Source: Acidobacteriota bacterium (lineage in GTDB: Bacteria > Acidobacteriota > Terriglobia > Bryobacterales > Bryobacteraceae). Taken from it: a stretch of DNA of 64,000 nt. The DNA lies in NCBI GenBank assembly GCA_017307505.1, contig JAFKEE010000018.1, forward strand, positions 348,715 to 412,714, given 5' to 3'. Positions 35,382 to 44,995 of the stretch are shown here, piece after piece. Position 1 is the stretch's first letter; each line of letters opens with the position of its first letter. The notes under the pieces are model-generated. The model had not been told where the DNA came from. It ran no database searches and worked only from the letters and a program-made list of their open reading frames with translations. A program made the position numbers and the translations under genes.

Positions 35382-36197
35382 ATGCGGGCTTCGTGTGGTC
35401 TCCGATCACGCACCGGCGCCCTTCTGGGACTTCTGTTGTTGGGCGCACTGTTGGCGTTTGCTCAGATGCGCGACCGCGTGTGGGCTCGCTACGAGCACGA
35501 GATGCAGGATCCCGTGGACGATCCGCCCGATGCGCTCCACAAGGCCGAGTTCGCCCTGGGCCGCCTGCGCTACCGTTCCCCCATGGACCGCGGCCGCCGC
35601 TACTACCGTTGGGGCATCGACGTGAATAAGGGTGACCGCATCTTCGTCTCTCTACTCAAACGCCTGACCCGCGTCGACATACAGCCCATCGAGACCATCG
35701 TGGACGTCAGCAGCGACGAGATCTTCAACCTCCCCTGGATCTTCGCGGGTTCGGTTGGCGACTGGCGGCTCTCCCCGTCGGAGGCTGAGCGTCTGCGCAA
35801 GTACTTTGACCGTGGCGGTTTCCTGATGGTTGACGATTTCCACAATGAGCGGGAATGGGCCAATTTCATGGAGGGCATCCGCCAGATCGACCCGAATGCG
35901 CAGGCCGAGGAACTCGAGGACGGCGATCCAGCGTTTCGCACGGTCTTTGACCTGAAGCAACGGGTCCGCGTGCCGGGGGCGAACGTCGTTCACGGCGACG
36001 GCATCGAGCGCGGTGGTATTGAACCGCACTGGCGCGCCATCCGCGACGGCAACGGGCGGATGAAGATTGCTATCTGTTTCAACATGGATGTCGGCGACGG
36101 CTGGGAGTTTGCCGACGATCCGGACTATCCGGAACGGTTTTCGTCCGAGGCGATCCGGCTGGGGGTGAACTACGTGATTTATTCCATGACCCATTAG
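35382..36197 (+). CDS. DUF4159 domain-containing protein
   Basis: 271 residues with an N-terminal membrane or signal helix (TGALLGLLLLGALLAFAQ). The DUF4159 fold is recognisable from FALGRLRYRSPMDRGRRYY, NLPWIFAGSVGDWRLSPSE, LRKYFDRGGFLMVDDFHN and RFSSEAIRLGVNYVIYSMT, resembling a ThuA/glutamine-amidotransferase-like alpha/beta domain. In many bacteria this gene stands next to MoxR, DUF58 and BatA/VWA genes; those start 1.7 kb downstream here (37853), with two other genes in between. It lies 30 bp after the retron RT. It probably belongs with the MoxR group and not with the retron. Confidence 0.8.
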   Translation: MRASCGLRSRTGALLGLLLLGALLAFAQMRDRVWARYEHEMQDPVDDPPDALHKAEFALGRLRYRSPMDRGRRYYRWGIDVNKGDRIFVSLLKRLTRVDIQPIETIVDVSSDEIFNLPWIFAGSVGDWRLSPSEAERLRKYFDRGGFLMVDDFHNEREWANFMEGIRQIDPNAQAEELEDGDPAFRTVFDLKQRVRVPGANVVHGDGIERGGIEPHWRAIRDGNGRMKIAICFNMDVGDGWEFADDPDYPERFSSEAIRLGVNYVIYSMTH

Positions 36198-36246
36198 TCA
36201 GGGATGGTTAGGGGGTTCCAGAGAGCCTTTCAGGTCGGTCATTTAC

Positions 36247-36297
36247 CTAAGGGTGGCGAAAAACCACCTTAGTACGTACAGGACGTATTGTCGTCCT
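36247..36297 (+). other. Two adjacent RNA hairpins in the gap after the DUF4159 gene
   Basis: CTAAGGGTGG (36247-36256) pairs with CCACCTTAG (36264-36272) with one bulged G and loop CGAAAAA. Eight bases on, AGGACG (36280-36285) pairs with CGTCCT (36292-36297) around TATTGT. There is no U run. They may stabilise or end the DUF4159 transcript, or mark a small RNA. Confidence 0.4.
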
Positions 36298-36373
36298 AGG
36301 GTGTCGATGTTACTCTTTGATGTAGGTGGGGGCAGACTCGGTCAAACGGCCTCCACGGAGCAGAACGAACTAG

Positions 36374-36823
36374 ATGGTCGTCAGCATCATCATCATTGCT
36401 TTCTCGGTAGCATTGTTCGCGTACTGGTTCCGATACAGTTGCATCCTGATTCTCCGGACCAGAACCTCAGTGGACTACGCCACTCACGTTGCGAAGGCCT
36501 CCAGCCTCGCGGTGCTTGAGATTCAGCGCCTGCTCCAGGGTTCTGTCCAGGAGTTGGATCTCTCTGCTTTCCGCCAGGCGCTGGAGAAAGACTATCGTGT
36601 AGTCAACCAGTTGTTGAGCAAGGCGCCCATGGTCGAAGAGCACCTCTCCACAGTGGAACAGACGATGCTGCGCATCGACTTCCGCATGATGAGCATTTGG
36701 GACGCCTTCTCCCGCACCTGCCTTGGCGGGCCTTCCCGGGTCGCGGTGTCTGAGATCGCCTCCATCGTAGGCTGCCTGGCGAATGCCGCTGGTTCCGCCG
36801 GTGTGCTGAGCGTCGAAGCCTAA
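36374..36823 (+). CDS. Small hypothetical membrane-anchored protein
   Basis: 149 residues. The first 27 residues form one hydrophobic helix (VVSIIIIAFSVALFAYWF), followed by a mostly helical cytoplasmic or periplasmic part (SSLAVLEIQRLLQGSVQELD, FRQALEKDYRVVNQLLSK, VEEHLSTVEQTMLRIDFRMM). I recognise no family. It has its own gap on the 5' side and a strong terminator on the 3' side, so it is probably transcribed separately. Codon use looks slightly less GC-rich than that of its neighbours. Confidence 0.6.
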   Translation: MVVSIIIIAFSVALFAYWFRYSCILILRTRTSVDYATHVAKASSLAVLEIQRLLQGSVQELDLSAFRQALEKDYRVVNQLLSKAPMVEEHLSTVEQTMLRIDFRMMSIWDAFSRTCLGGPSRVAVSEIASIVGCLANAAGSAGVLSVEA

Positions 36824-36842
36824 TCAGAAACCCGCCTGCACC

Positions 36843-37745
36843 TTATACGAATTCAAGACCGGCCTCCGCGCCGGTCTTTTTAATGTAAGCCGCACCTTCG
36901 GCGTACTCCCCGGCCGACTTGAGGTGCTCCAGCATGAGCGGCGCTTCGTGGGGCAGGGAAGCCAGCGCATTCAGATACGTCTTGTAATCCACTTGACCCC
37001 GCCCCGGCACCACCTCTATGAAGTGCAGATTCGCCTCCTTGACCCATTCCAGGTCCTTGGCATGGCACGAGAGAATCCACCGGCCCAGTTTCTGAAAGCA
37101 CTCCTGGATGACCGAGGCGTTGCGATAAAACCGGTCCGGCGAACAAATGATGTTGCAGACGTCGATGTGGACCCCGAAACCGGGCCGGTCGACGGCGCGG
37201 ATCAGTTTCAGGTAGGAGTCGGGCGAGTCCGGCACAATCCAGCCCATCATCTCGTACGAGAACTTGGCCCGCTTTGGCTTAACCGCGTCGATGATGGCCC
37301 TGGCGTTCTCCACGGCGGCGTCGAAGCAGGCCCGGGTGAGATTGCGGGGATCCGGACCGTCCCAATACTTGGGATTGTACGAGCCCACGATGTCGACGCA
37401 ACAGCGCGTGCCCGTCTCATCGGCCACGGCCAGTCCCTCGGTTACCTTCTGTAAATTCACCTTCCGGGCGGCGGGATCCGCTTCCAGCAGGTTGACCCAT
37501 ACGCCAACTTCGGCCAGCGTCACGTTTTCGGCCTGGAATCCGCTCTCGATGGCGCGCAGCAACGCGGTGTCGCCGGGTTTGGCCGGTGGACAATACGCGG
37601 CGCTGTAGCCGAGTTTGCGGTGCTCGCGGGCCAGTTCGCGCGGGTCGGCCGGCCTCTGGAAGACGGGGCCGCCCAGCCGGATCCTGCGGCCCGGGGGCGC
37701 CGCTACGGCGGCCAGACTGGTCAGCGTCCATTGACGGCGGGTCAT
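36843..37745 (-). CDS. Sugar phosphate isomerase/epimerase-like TIM-barrel protein
   Basis: 300 residues from the ATG at 37745, chosen because GGAAGGAG lies upstream and an RR-containing exported-type N-terminus follows (MTRRQWTLTSLAAVAAPP). The xylose-isomerase-like TIM barrel (AP_endonuc_2) is seen in EVGVWVNLLEADPAARK, CCVDIVGSYNPKYWDG, AKFSYEMMGWIVPDSPDSY, FGVHIDVCNIICSPDRFY (metal-type D/H residues), WILSCHAKDLEW and FIEVVPGRGQVDYKTYLNAL. It probably isomerises or epimerises a sugar or inositol-like compound, possibly after Tat export. It sits between the DUF4159 and MoxR genes on the opposite strand. Confidence 0.78.
   Translation of the reverse strand: MTRRQWTLTSLAAVAAPPGRRIRLGGPVFQRPADPRELAREHRKLGYSAAYCPPAKPGDTALLRAIESGFQAENVTLAEVGVWVNLLEADPAARKVNLQKVTEGLAVADETGTRCCVDIVGSYNPKYWDGPDPRNLTRACFDAAVENARAIIDAVKPKRAKFSYEMMGWIVPDSPDSYLKLIRAVDRPGFGVHIDVCNIICSPDRFYRNASVIQECFQKLGRWILSCHAKDLEWVKEANLHFIEVVPGRGQVDYKTYLNALASLPHEAPLMLEHLKSAGEYAEGAAYIKKTGAEAGLEFV
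36855..36882 (+). terminator. Rho-independent terminator, embedded in the 3' end of the opposing gene
   Basis: AAGACCGGC (36855-36863) and GCCGGTCTT (36870-36878) form a perfect 9-bp stem with a 6-nt loop, and the run continues as TTT on the plus strand (TTTTT at 36877-36881). It ends the 149-residue gene, yet lies within the last codons of the minus-strand gene that stops at 36843. Confidence 0.75.
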
Positions 37746-37852
37746 AGGCAGTCTCCTTCCCTCAGCGAGGTCACGCACATCATATCCAATGCCTCCACAG
37801 GAGTAACATTCGGCGTCCTGCGCGGTGCGGCCTGGAACGCCTTCGATCCGGC

Positions 37853-38872
<1,020 letters not shown>

Positions 38873-38909
38873 GCCGGGCCCCATCCGGAAGTACTGAGAA
38901 CGAAACGCC

Positions 38910-39824
38910 ATGGCTGCTCCCCTGCTGGACCGTCAAATCCTGGAACGGCTCGAACGCCTGACCATCCGCTGGCAGCAGTCATTTCGCGGGCTGGTGGGCG
39001 GGCACAATATCTCCCGCTACGCCGGTCCCGGCCAGGAGTTTCTCGATCACCGCAACTTCCACCAGGGCGACGACTTGCGGGCCGTCAACTGGCGCGCCTT
39101 CATGCGTCTGGAGAAGCTCTTCCTGAAGATGTTCCAGGTGGAGCCGCGCACGCCGATCCGCCTTCTGCTGGACTCGTCCACTTCCATGACCGCCTCGCCC
39201 GAACCGGGCGCCGGCAGCAAGTTCGACTATGCCCGCAAGCTGGCCGCGGCCCTTACCTATGTCGGGCTGGTGCGCCACGACTCCATCCTGCTGCAGCCGT
39301 TTCACGAGAAACTGGATGACTCGCACCTCGCTTCCGGCGGACGCCACCGCTTTGGGCCCGTCAATGACTTTCTCTCCGCTGTCGAACCCGGCGGACGCAC
39401 GTCTTACTTCGAGATGGTGCGGCAGTTCATCTCGGCCTACCAGAAGCCGGGCCTGCTGATCCTCATCTCCGATTTTCTGGATGACGGGGAAGTGCTGAAA
39501 CCCTTGCAATACCTCGCCGACTTCGGCCACGAGCTGATGCTGGTTCAGGTTTGGACCGACTCTGACCGGTCGCCGAACCTGAAAGGCGATGTCACGTTGA
39601 GTGACGCGGAATCGGGCGGGTCGCTCGAGATTTCCCTGGACGAGGCGACTTGCCAGGCGTATACGGAAGAGTTCGATCGGTATGCAGGCGCCATAGAAAA
39701 TCTCGCCCTGCGCTCAGGCGGACGTTACGCCGGCTTCTCGACATCCGTCCCACTGGAAGAGGCCATTTTTACGGCCTTGAATCAAGCCGGCGCGGAACTG
39801 CAGCGCGCCCCGCGGAGTGCATAG
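38910..39824 (+). CDS. DUF58 domain-containing protein
   Basis: 304 residues. The DUF58 signature is clear: GGHNISRYAGPGQEFLDHRNF, HQGDDLRAVNWRAFMRLEKLF, then a VWA-like core with PIRLLLDSSTSMT (a DxSxS MIDAS-type motif, about residues 85-97), FDYARKLAAALTYVGL and GLLILISDFLDDGE. It probably binds a divalent metal and acts with the MoxR ATPase. It lies 37 bp after MoxR and 3 bp before the BatA/VWA gene, clearly one operon. Confidence 0.9.
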   Translation: MAAPLLDRQILERLERLTIRWQQSFRGLVGGHNISRYAGPGQEFLDHRNFHQGDDLRAVNWRAFMRLEKLFLKMFQVEPRTPIRLLLDSSTSMTASPEPGAGSKFDYARKLAAALTYVGLVRHDSILLQPFHEKLDDSHLASGGRHRFGPVNDFLSAVEPGGRTSYFEMVRQFISAYQKPGLLILISDFLDDGEVLKPLQYLADFGHELMLVQVWTDSDRSPNLKGDVTLSDAESGGSLEISLDEATCQAYTEEFDRYAGAIENLALRSGGRYAGFSTSVPLEEAIFTALNQAGAELQRAPRSA

Positions 39825-39827
39825 CCT

Positions 39828-42800
39828 TTGTTTTTTGCCAATCTGAGCGCGCTTGAGTTCCTGGCCCTCTTCACCACGGTATCCGCCGCCACCGTGGCGC
39901 TGTACCTGCTCATCCGGTCCCGGCGCCAGTACACCGTGGCCACCCTTCGCTTCTGGCAGACCGCACGCCAGGATGTTCAACAGAAACGCCGCCGGAGAGT
40001 CGACCAGCCGTGGTCCCTCCTGCTCCAGTTGCTGGCCATCGCGTGCCTGCTCCTCGCCATCGCTCAACCCCGGCTTGGACGGCCCGATACCTCAGGCCTC
40101 GACCACATTCTTCTGCTCGACAACTCCGCCTGGCTCCAGAATCCGGCCCTGCACGCCGACTCGCAGCGGCTGGCCCTCGCCTGGCTGAAGCGGGTCCCCT
40201 CCCAGGACCGCGTGATGGTCGTACGGGCCGACTCCCTGGCCACGCCGGTCACCCGTTTTGAGTCGAACCACTCGGCTGTCGAGGCCGCCATCAAAGCCTC
40301 CGTGCCGTCATCGTCCGCCCTCGACCTGCAGCCTGCCTTCGACCTGGCCCAACAGGCCATGCGCCTGGAAGCGAGAAGCGCCGGCGAAATTCTCTACGTC
40401 GGGCCGCGGCAGATCGAGCCGTCCTCCACTCTGAATCCCCCCAGGAACCTGCGCGTTCTCAGCACCAAGGACGTTCCGGCGAATCTCGGCCTCACCCGGG
40501 TCACCGTCCGCCGCGACGTGAATGACGCCACCCTGTTCAACGCGTCCGTCACAGCCCACAACTACTCGTCCACGCCCTACAACGTGCCCCTGACCGTCGG
40601 CCTGGGCGGCGCCCTGGTTTCCAATCAGCTGGTGAACCTGCCTCCGCACAGCGATGCGGTCTCGAGCTTCTCCTTCCGTTCCACGGCGGCCGGCTGGCTG
40701 GAAGCCCGGCTGAATGCCCGCGACGGCCTGCCCGCCGACGACCGCGCGCTGCTCGAAATTCCTGTGCCGCGGCGGCTCCGTGTGGCCGTTTACTCCAGTG
40801 AGCCGGACCTGCTGCGGCCCATGCTCAGCTCCGACGCCCGCGTGGAGGCTACGTATTACCAGCCCGCTCAGTATGCCTCGAACGTCGACGCCGACCTGGT
40901 GATCCTCGACTCCTTCTCTCCGGCCACTCTGCCCCAGAAGGCCAGCCTGGTGATCCGCCCGGGAACGAACGATGCCACCATCACGCGCTGGAACTCAGGT
41001 CAGCCCATCGCCTCCGGCATCCACTCCAAGGACATGAAGTTGAAGGGCGCGCGCGTGCTCACGCCCGGCAGCGGCGAGGTCGTCGTCGCCGAAACCGCGC
41101 AGGGGCCGGTCATCCTGGCCAGTGCCATCCAGGGGCAACCCAAACGCGTGACGCTCGGCTTTCATCCGCTTCACGCCGACCTGCGCTACGAACTCACGAC
41201 GCCCCTGCTGTTCGCCAACCTGATGCAGTGGATCTCGCCCGAGACCTTCCTGCGGCAGGAAGTCCTGGCCGCTACGCCCGGTTCCGTCAACGCGGATCTG
41301 AACGAACTGGCCGCTCCGGATCAGATTCGGGTGCTCGACTCCGACGGCGCGGCCCTGCCGTTTACCGTGGATGGCCGGACCGTCCGATTCTTCACCGCCT
41401 CCCCCTCCACGGTCCGCGTGCTCGCCCCCAATTCGGAACTGATGTTCGCTCTCTCCCTGCCCGGGTTGGGTTCCACTTCCTGGGAGATCCCGTCCACCGC
41501 GGCTCGCGGGCTGGCGCCGGCGGCGGCGACGACTCCGCTGCCCAAGGAGATGTGGCAGATCCTGGCCATTCTCGGTGCGCTGTTGATCGGTCTGGAATGG
41601 TTCCTCTACCGCGGCAAGCCCACCGCGCCCATCGCCCTGGCCCTGAAGGTGGCCAGCATCGCGGCGGTTCTCATCTCCCTGTTCCAGCCGGGCCTGCCGG
41701 TGCACGAGACAAAGCTTGGCGTCGCGGTTCTGGCGGATACCTCCGCCAGCATCTCCGGCGCCGATCTGGCGCAGGAGTCGAAGCTGGTTACCAGCATTGA
41801 CGACGCCCGCGGCCGGCACATCGTGCGGGTTCTGCCCTTTGCCCGCTCCATTCGCATGGCCCAGCCCCAGGAATACGCATCGGGCTGGAAACTGCGCGGT
41901 ACGGGCGGGGAGATGGGGCGCGAAACCAGCCTGGAGAGCGCCATCCGGGAAGCCTCCGCCACACTGCCCGCCGGCCTGATCCCGCGCATCGTGCTGATCT
42001 CCGACGGCAAGGAGAACTCCGGATCTGTGGCCCGCGCCGCCTGGCAGGCGCGTCAGTTGGGGATCCCCATCGACACTTTTGCTCTGCCCGGCCGTCCGGA
42101 ACCGAAGCTCAAACTGGAATCGGCGCGGCTGCCGGAAGTGGCGTTCACCGGCGAGCGTTTCCCCATCGAGCTGAATGTCGAAAGCCCCTCCAAAGCCTCC
42201 GGCGTCCTGGAACTTCTGGCGGAAGGCAAGCCCCTGGGATCCACTCAGGTGAACCTGGAGCCGGGCATGAATCACCTTCGCGTCAGCGCCGCCGTCGCCA
42301 CTGCCGGTGCGATTGATTTCCTGGTGACCCTCAAGTCGCCGGAGTTGGGCGAACTCCGTGTGGAGCAGGCGGTTTCGCTCCGCCGCCCGCGGTTGCTCTA
42401 CCTTTCCCAGGACGCCTCCGGCATGGAGTCGCACCTCTTCGGCACGCTCACCGCCGCGCAGTTCGATGTGGTCTCCAATGTCCTGTTTGCCGACGCGCGC
42501 TTTGAGGACTACCAACTCGTCCTGTTCAACAACTGGGATATGGAAGCCATGCCGCCCAGCCGCAAGGCGGACCTGGAACGCTTCGTACAGCAAGGCGGCG
42601 GCCTGATGGTCATCGGCGGCGAACGCAACGTCTACGTCGATAAAAAGAACCAGCCGCAGGACGCCCTGGATCGCACGCTGCCCGCGCTCATCGCGCCCCC
42701 GCGTAGCCCTGAAGGGGCGTCAGTGATCCTGATCGTCGACAAGTCCTCCTCCATGGAAGGCCGCAAAATGGAACTCGCCCGGCTGGCGGCCATCGGCGTT

Positions 42801-44075
42801 GTGGAGAACCTGCGGCCCATCGACCAGGTGGGCGTTCTGATTTTTGACAACTCTTTCCAGTGGGCGGTGCCGCTGCGCCGCGCAGAGGATCGTACGTTGA
42901 TCAAACGGCTGGTAGCCGGCATTACTCCGGATGGGGGCACTCAGATCGCGCCGGCCCTGACCGAGAGCTACAAGCGCATGACCACGGCGACAGGCGCGTA
43001 CAAGCACATCGTGCTGCTGACGGACGGCATCTCGGAAGAGGGCGATTCGATGACCGTGGCGCGCGATGCGGCCAACAACCGGATCACCATCTCCACAGTC
43101 GGCCTGGGCCAGGACGTGAACCGCGCCTACCTGGAGAAGGTCGCCGTCACCGCCAAGGGCAAAGCCTACTTCCTGACGGATCCCTCCGGCCTGGAGCAGA
43201 TCCTGCTCAAGGACGTAATGGAGCACACCGGCTCCACCACGATCGAGAAAACCATCCAGCCCAAGGTCGCCCACCAGGCCGAAATCCTGGAGGGCCTGCC
43301 CATGGACAAGGCGCCTGCCCTCAAGGGCTATGTCCGCTTCCAGGCCAAACCGACCGCCGAAACAATCCTCTCCATCGCCTCCTCGACGGCTGGCGAGAAG
43401 GACGATCCCCTGCTGGCCCGCTGGCAATATGGCCTGGGCCGAGCCGCCGTCTTTACCTCCGACGCAAAGTCCCGCTGGGCGGCCGCATGGGTCTCCTGGC
43501 CGGGCTATGACAAGTTCTGGGCCAATGTTCTGCGCGACCTGCTGCCGCACTCTCAGCCGGGTCAATCGACACTCACCAACGATTCCGCCAACGGTAATCT
43601 GGTGGTGGAATACCGCCTCTCGCAGGCGGTTCCGGCGCCAGACAAACTGCCGGCCCTGTTCGCCATCGGGCCTGACGGCTTTCAGGCGCCGGTCACGCTG
43701 GAACGCTTGGGCGCCGATCACTTCCGCGGCAAAGTCCAGGTGGGCAATCGCAAAGGCCTCTTCCGGGTACGCCCCCTGGTCGAATCGCGGGCATTCCCCG
43801 AGGTGGGCCTCTACCTGCCGGAACCGGAAGTGACTACCTACGGCAGCAACCCCTTGCTCCTGCAGCAGTTGGCGGCCTACACCGGCGGCCGCTTCAATCC
43901 GCCCGCAAAGCGGGTCTTCGACTCGGCCGGACCCGGCTTGCCCGCATCCATGCGGCTGTGGCCGGGCCTGTTGGCCGCGGCCATCCTGTTCAACCTGCTG
44001 GAATTGGCCTGGCGCCGGTTGTTCCCGGGGCTGAAGTGGAGCGGATTGAAATCGCGCCTGCCCCGCGCGGCCTAG
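39828..44075 (+). CDS. Giant BatA/VWA fusion membrane protein
   Basis: 1415 residues starting at TTG (GGAG 10 nt upstream). N-terminal BatA segment with two membrane helices (FLALFTTVSAATVALYLLI; LLLQLLAIACLLLAIAQP), a first VWA-like domain (about 90-180), beta-sandwich modules, a central membrane pair near residues 580-625, a second VWA-like domain (VAVLADTSASISGADLA, about 635-760), a glutamine-amidotransferase-like block (FVQQGGGLMVIGGERN, about 920-935), a third VWA with intact MIDAS (VILIVDKSSSMEGRK, about 965-1150), and a C-terminal helix (LLAAAILFNLLELAW). It combines what are often separate BatA, VWA and GATase1-like proteins. It is the third gene of the MoxR-DUF58-BatA operon and is envelope-anchored. 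Confidence 0.85.
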   Translation: MFFANLSALEFLALFTTVSAATVALYLLIRSRRQYTVATLRFWQTARQDVQQKRRRRVDQPWSLLLQLLAIACLLLAIAQPRLGRPDTSGLDHILLLDNSAWLQNPALHADSQRLALAWLKRVPSQDRVMVVRADSLATPVTRFESNHSAVEAAIKASVPSSSALDLQPAFDLAQQAMRLEARSAGEILYVGPRQIEPSSTLNPPRNLRVLSTKDVPANLGLTRVTVRRDVNDATLFNASVTAHNYSSTPYNVPLTVGLGGALVSNQLVNLPPHSDAVSSFSFRSTAAGWLEARLNARDGLPADDRALLEIPVPRRLRVAVYSSEPDLLRPMLSSDARVEATYYQPAQYASNVDADLVILDSFSPATLPQKASLVIRPGTNDATITRWNSGQPIASGIHSKDMKLKGARVLTPGSGEVVVAETAQGPVILASAIQGQPKRVTLGFHPLHADLRYELTTPLLFANLMQWISPETFLRQEVLAATPGSVNADLNELAAPDQIRVLDSDGAALPFTVDGRTVRFFTASPSTVRVLAPNSELMFALSLPGLGSTSWEIPSTAARGLAPAAATTPLPKEMWQILAILGALLIGLEWFLYRGKPTAPIALALKVASIAAVLISLFQPGLPVHETKLGVAVLADTSASISGADLAQESKLVTSIDDARGRHIVRVLPFARSIRMAQPQEYASGWKLRGTGGEMGRETSLESAIREASATLPAGLIPRIVLISDGKENSGSVARAAWQARQLGIPIDTFALPGRPEPKLKLESARLPEVAFTGERFPIELNVESPSKASGVLELLAEGKPLGSTQVNLEPGMNHLRVSAAVATAGAIDFLVTLKSPELGELRVEQAVSLRRPRLLYLSQDASGMESHLFGTLTAAQFDVVSNVLFADARFEDYQLVLFNNWDMEAMPPSRKADLERFVQQGGGLMVIGGERNVYVDKKNQPQDALDRTLPALIAPPRSPEGASVILIVDKSSSMEGRKMELARLAAIGVVENLRPIDQVGVLIFDNSFQWAVPLRRAEDRTLIKRLVAGITPDGGTQIAPALTESYKRMTTATGAYKHIVLLTDGISEEGDSMTVARDAANNRITISTVGLGQDVNRAYLEKVAVTAKGKAYFLTDPSGLEQILLKDVMEHTGSTTIEKTIQPKVAHQAEILEGLPMDKAPALKGYVRFQAKPTAETILSIASSTAGEKDDPLLARWQYGLGRAAVFTSDAKSRWAAAWVSWPGYDKFWANVLRDLLPHSQPGQSTLTNDSANGNLVVEYRLSQAVPAPDKLPALFAIGPDGFQAPVTLERLGADHFRGKVQVGNRKGLFRVRPLVESRAFPEVGLYLPEPEVTTYGSNPLLLQQLAAYTGGRFNPPAKRVFDSAGPGLPASMRLWPGLLAAAILFNLLELAWRRLFPGLKWSGLKSRLPRAA

Positions 44076-44076
44076 C

Positions 44077-44907
44077 TTACGGCTTGGCGCCCGCGGCCAT
44101 GCGCGAATCGATCGCTTCGATCACCGGCAGCAGATCCTGTACACTCTCGATCACGAAATGGGCTCCGGCCGCGCCCAGGCGGTCTGTCGCCCGCGTGACC
44201 CGTCGGGTAAGCTCGTCCGGCCCCAGGGATTCGCATTCCTGCTCGGAGAGCCCCACTTCATTGCCGGCCCACGTGATGCCCACGGTCCACATGCCCGCGT
44301 TCAGGCCCTCTTCGATATCCGCCACCGTATCGCCCACCTTCACGCAGGCCTCCAGCGGATAGATGCCCAGCTTCATGGCGGAGGTCACGGCCATCCAGGG
44401 CGCGGGGCGGCCGGCCGGCACATCGTCGGCGCAGACCAGGTGGTCCGGCTGGAATCCGTTCGCCGCCACATCCCGGAGCAAGCCCTTGATCATCTCCCGG
44501 GAATACCCCGTGGTGGCGCCGATCCGGATACCGCGTTTCCTCAGTTGATTCACCGTCTCGCTCACGCCCGGAATCACGTCGGCGTGTTTGCCGATGGCAG
44601 CGGTCTGGATCGGGATGAACTCCGTGAAGAGGCGCTCCACATCTGCTTCATCGGGCGTCTCGCCCTGCATGGCGCGCCACTGTTCGGCGACCGGTCTGGA
44701 TTGCAGGATCAGCCGCAGATGGTCTTTCTTGTGGATGCCCATGCCCTGCCGGACATCCTCCGCGGCGATCTGAATCCCATACCGCAGGAAGAGTTCGATC
44801 AACGCCTCGACCGGTGCGCGGCAGCCGAAATCGACGGTCGTCCCGGCCAGATCGAAGATCACGGCACGGACACGGCCGCGATAGCTGCGGCGATAGACGA
44901 AATCCAT
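44077..44907 (-). CDS. phnX: Phosphonoacetaldehyde hydrolase (phosphonatase)
   Basis: 276 residues from the ATG at 44907 (GAGGGGG 5 nt upstream; a GTG at 44913 is possible). HAD-superfamily motif I VIFDLAGTTVDFG supplies the nucleophile Asp and the characteristic AGT. The Schiff-base lysine region reads MGIHKKDHLRLIL, GATTGYSREMI is motif II, and VKVGDTVADIEEGLNAGMW holds the motif IV acids. The enzyme splits phosphonoacetaldehyde into acetaldehyde and phosphate, the last step of 2-aminoethylphosphonate breakdown. The usual partner aminotransferase phnW is not in the window. It converges on the BatA fusion with 1 bp between stops. Confidence 0.9.
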   Translation of the reverse strand: MDFVYRRSYRGRVRAVIFDLAGTTVDFGCRAPVEALIELFLRYGIQIAAEDVRQGMGIHKKDHLRLILQSRPVAEQWRAMQGETPDEADVERLFTEFIPIQTAAIGKHADVIPGVSETVNQLRKRGIRIGATTGYSREMIKGLLRDVAANGFQPDHLVCADDVPAGRPAPWMAVTSAMKLGIYPLEACVKVGDTVADIEEGLNAGMWTVGITWAGNEVGLSEQECESLGPDELTRRVTRATDRLGAAGAHFVIESVQDLLPVIEAIDSRMAAGAKP

Positions 44908-44995
44908 ATGCACCCCCTCTCCCTAGTGTCGCGCGCCCCGCCCGTCGCCGCAGAGCGGGGCTAACCGGCCGGGGCGCGGACAGAGAGGATGGTGG

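Noticed and set aside
35382..36197. DUF4159 gene as the retron effector
   Set aside because: It is only 30 bp from the RT, but its family normally travels with MoxR/DUF58/BatA genes, which follow nearby; it has an export/membrane helix and no known toxic fold.
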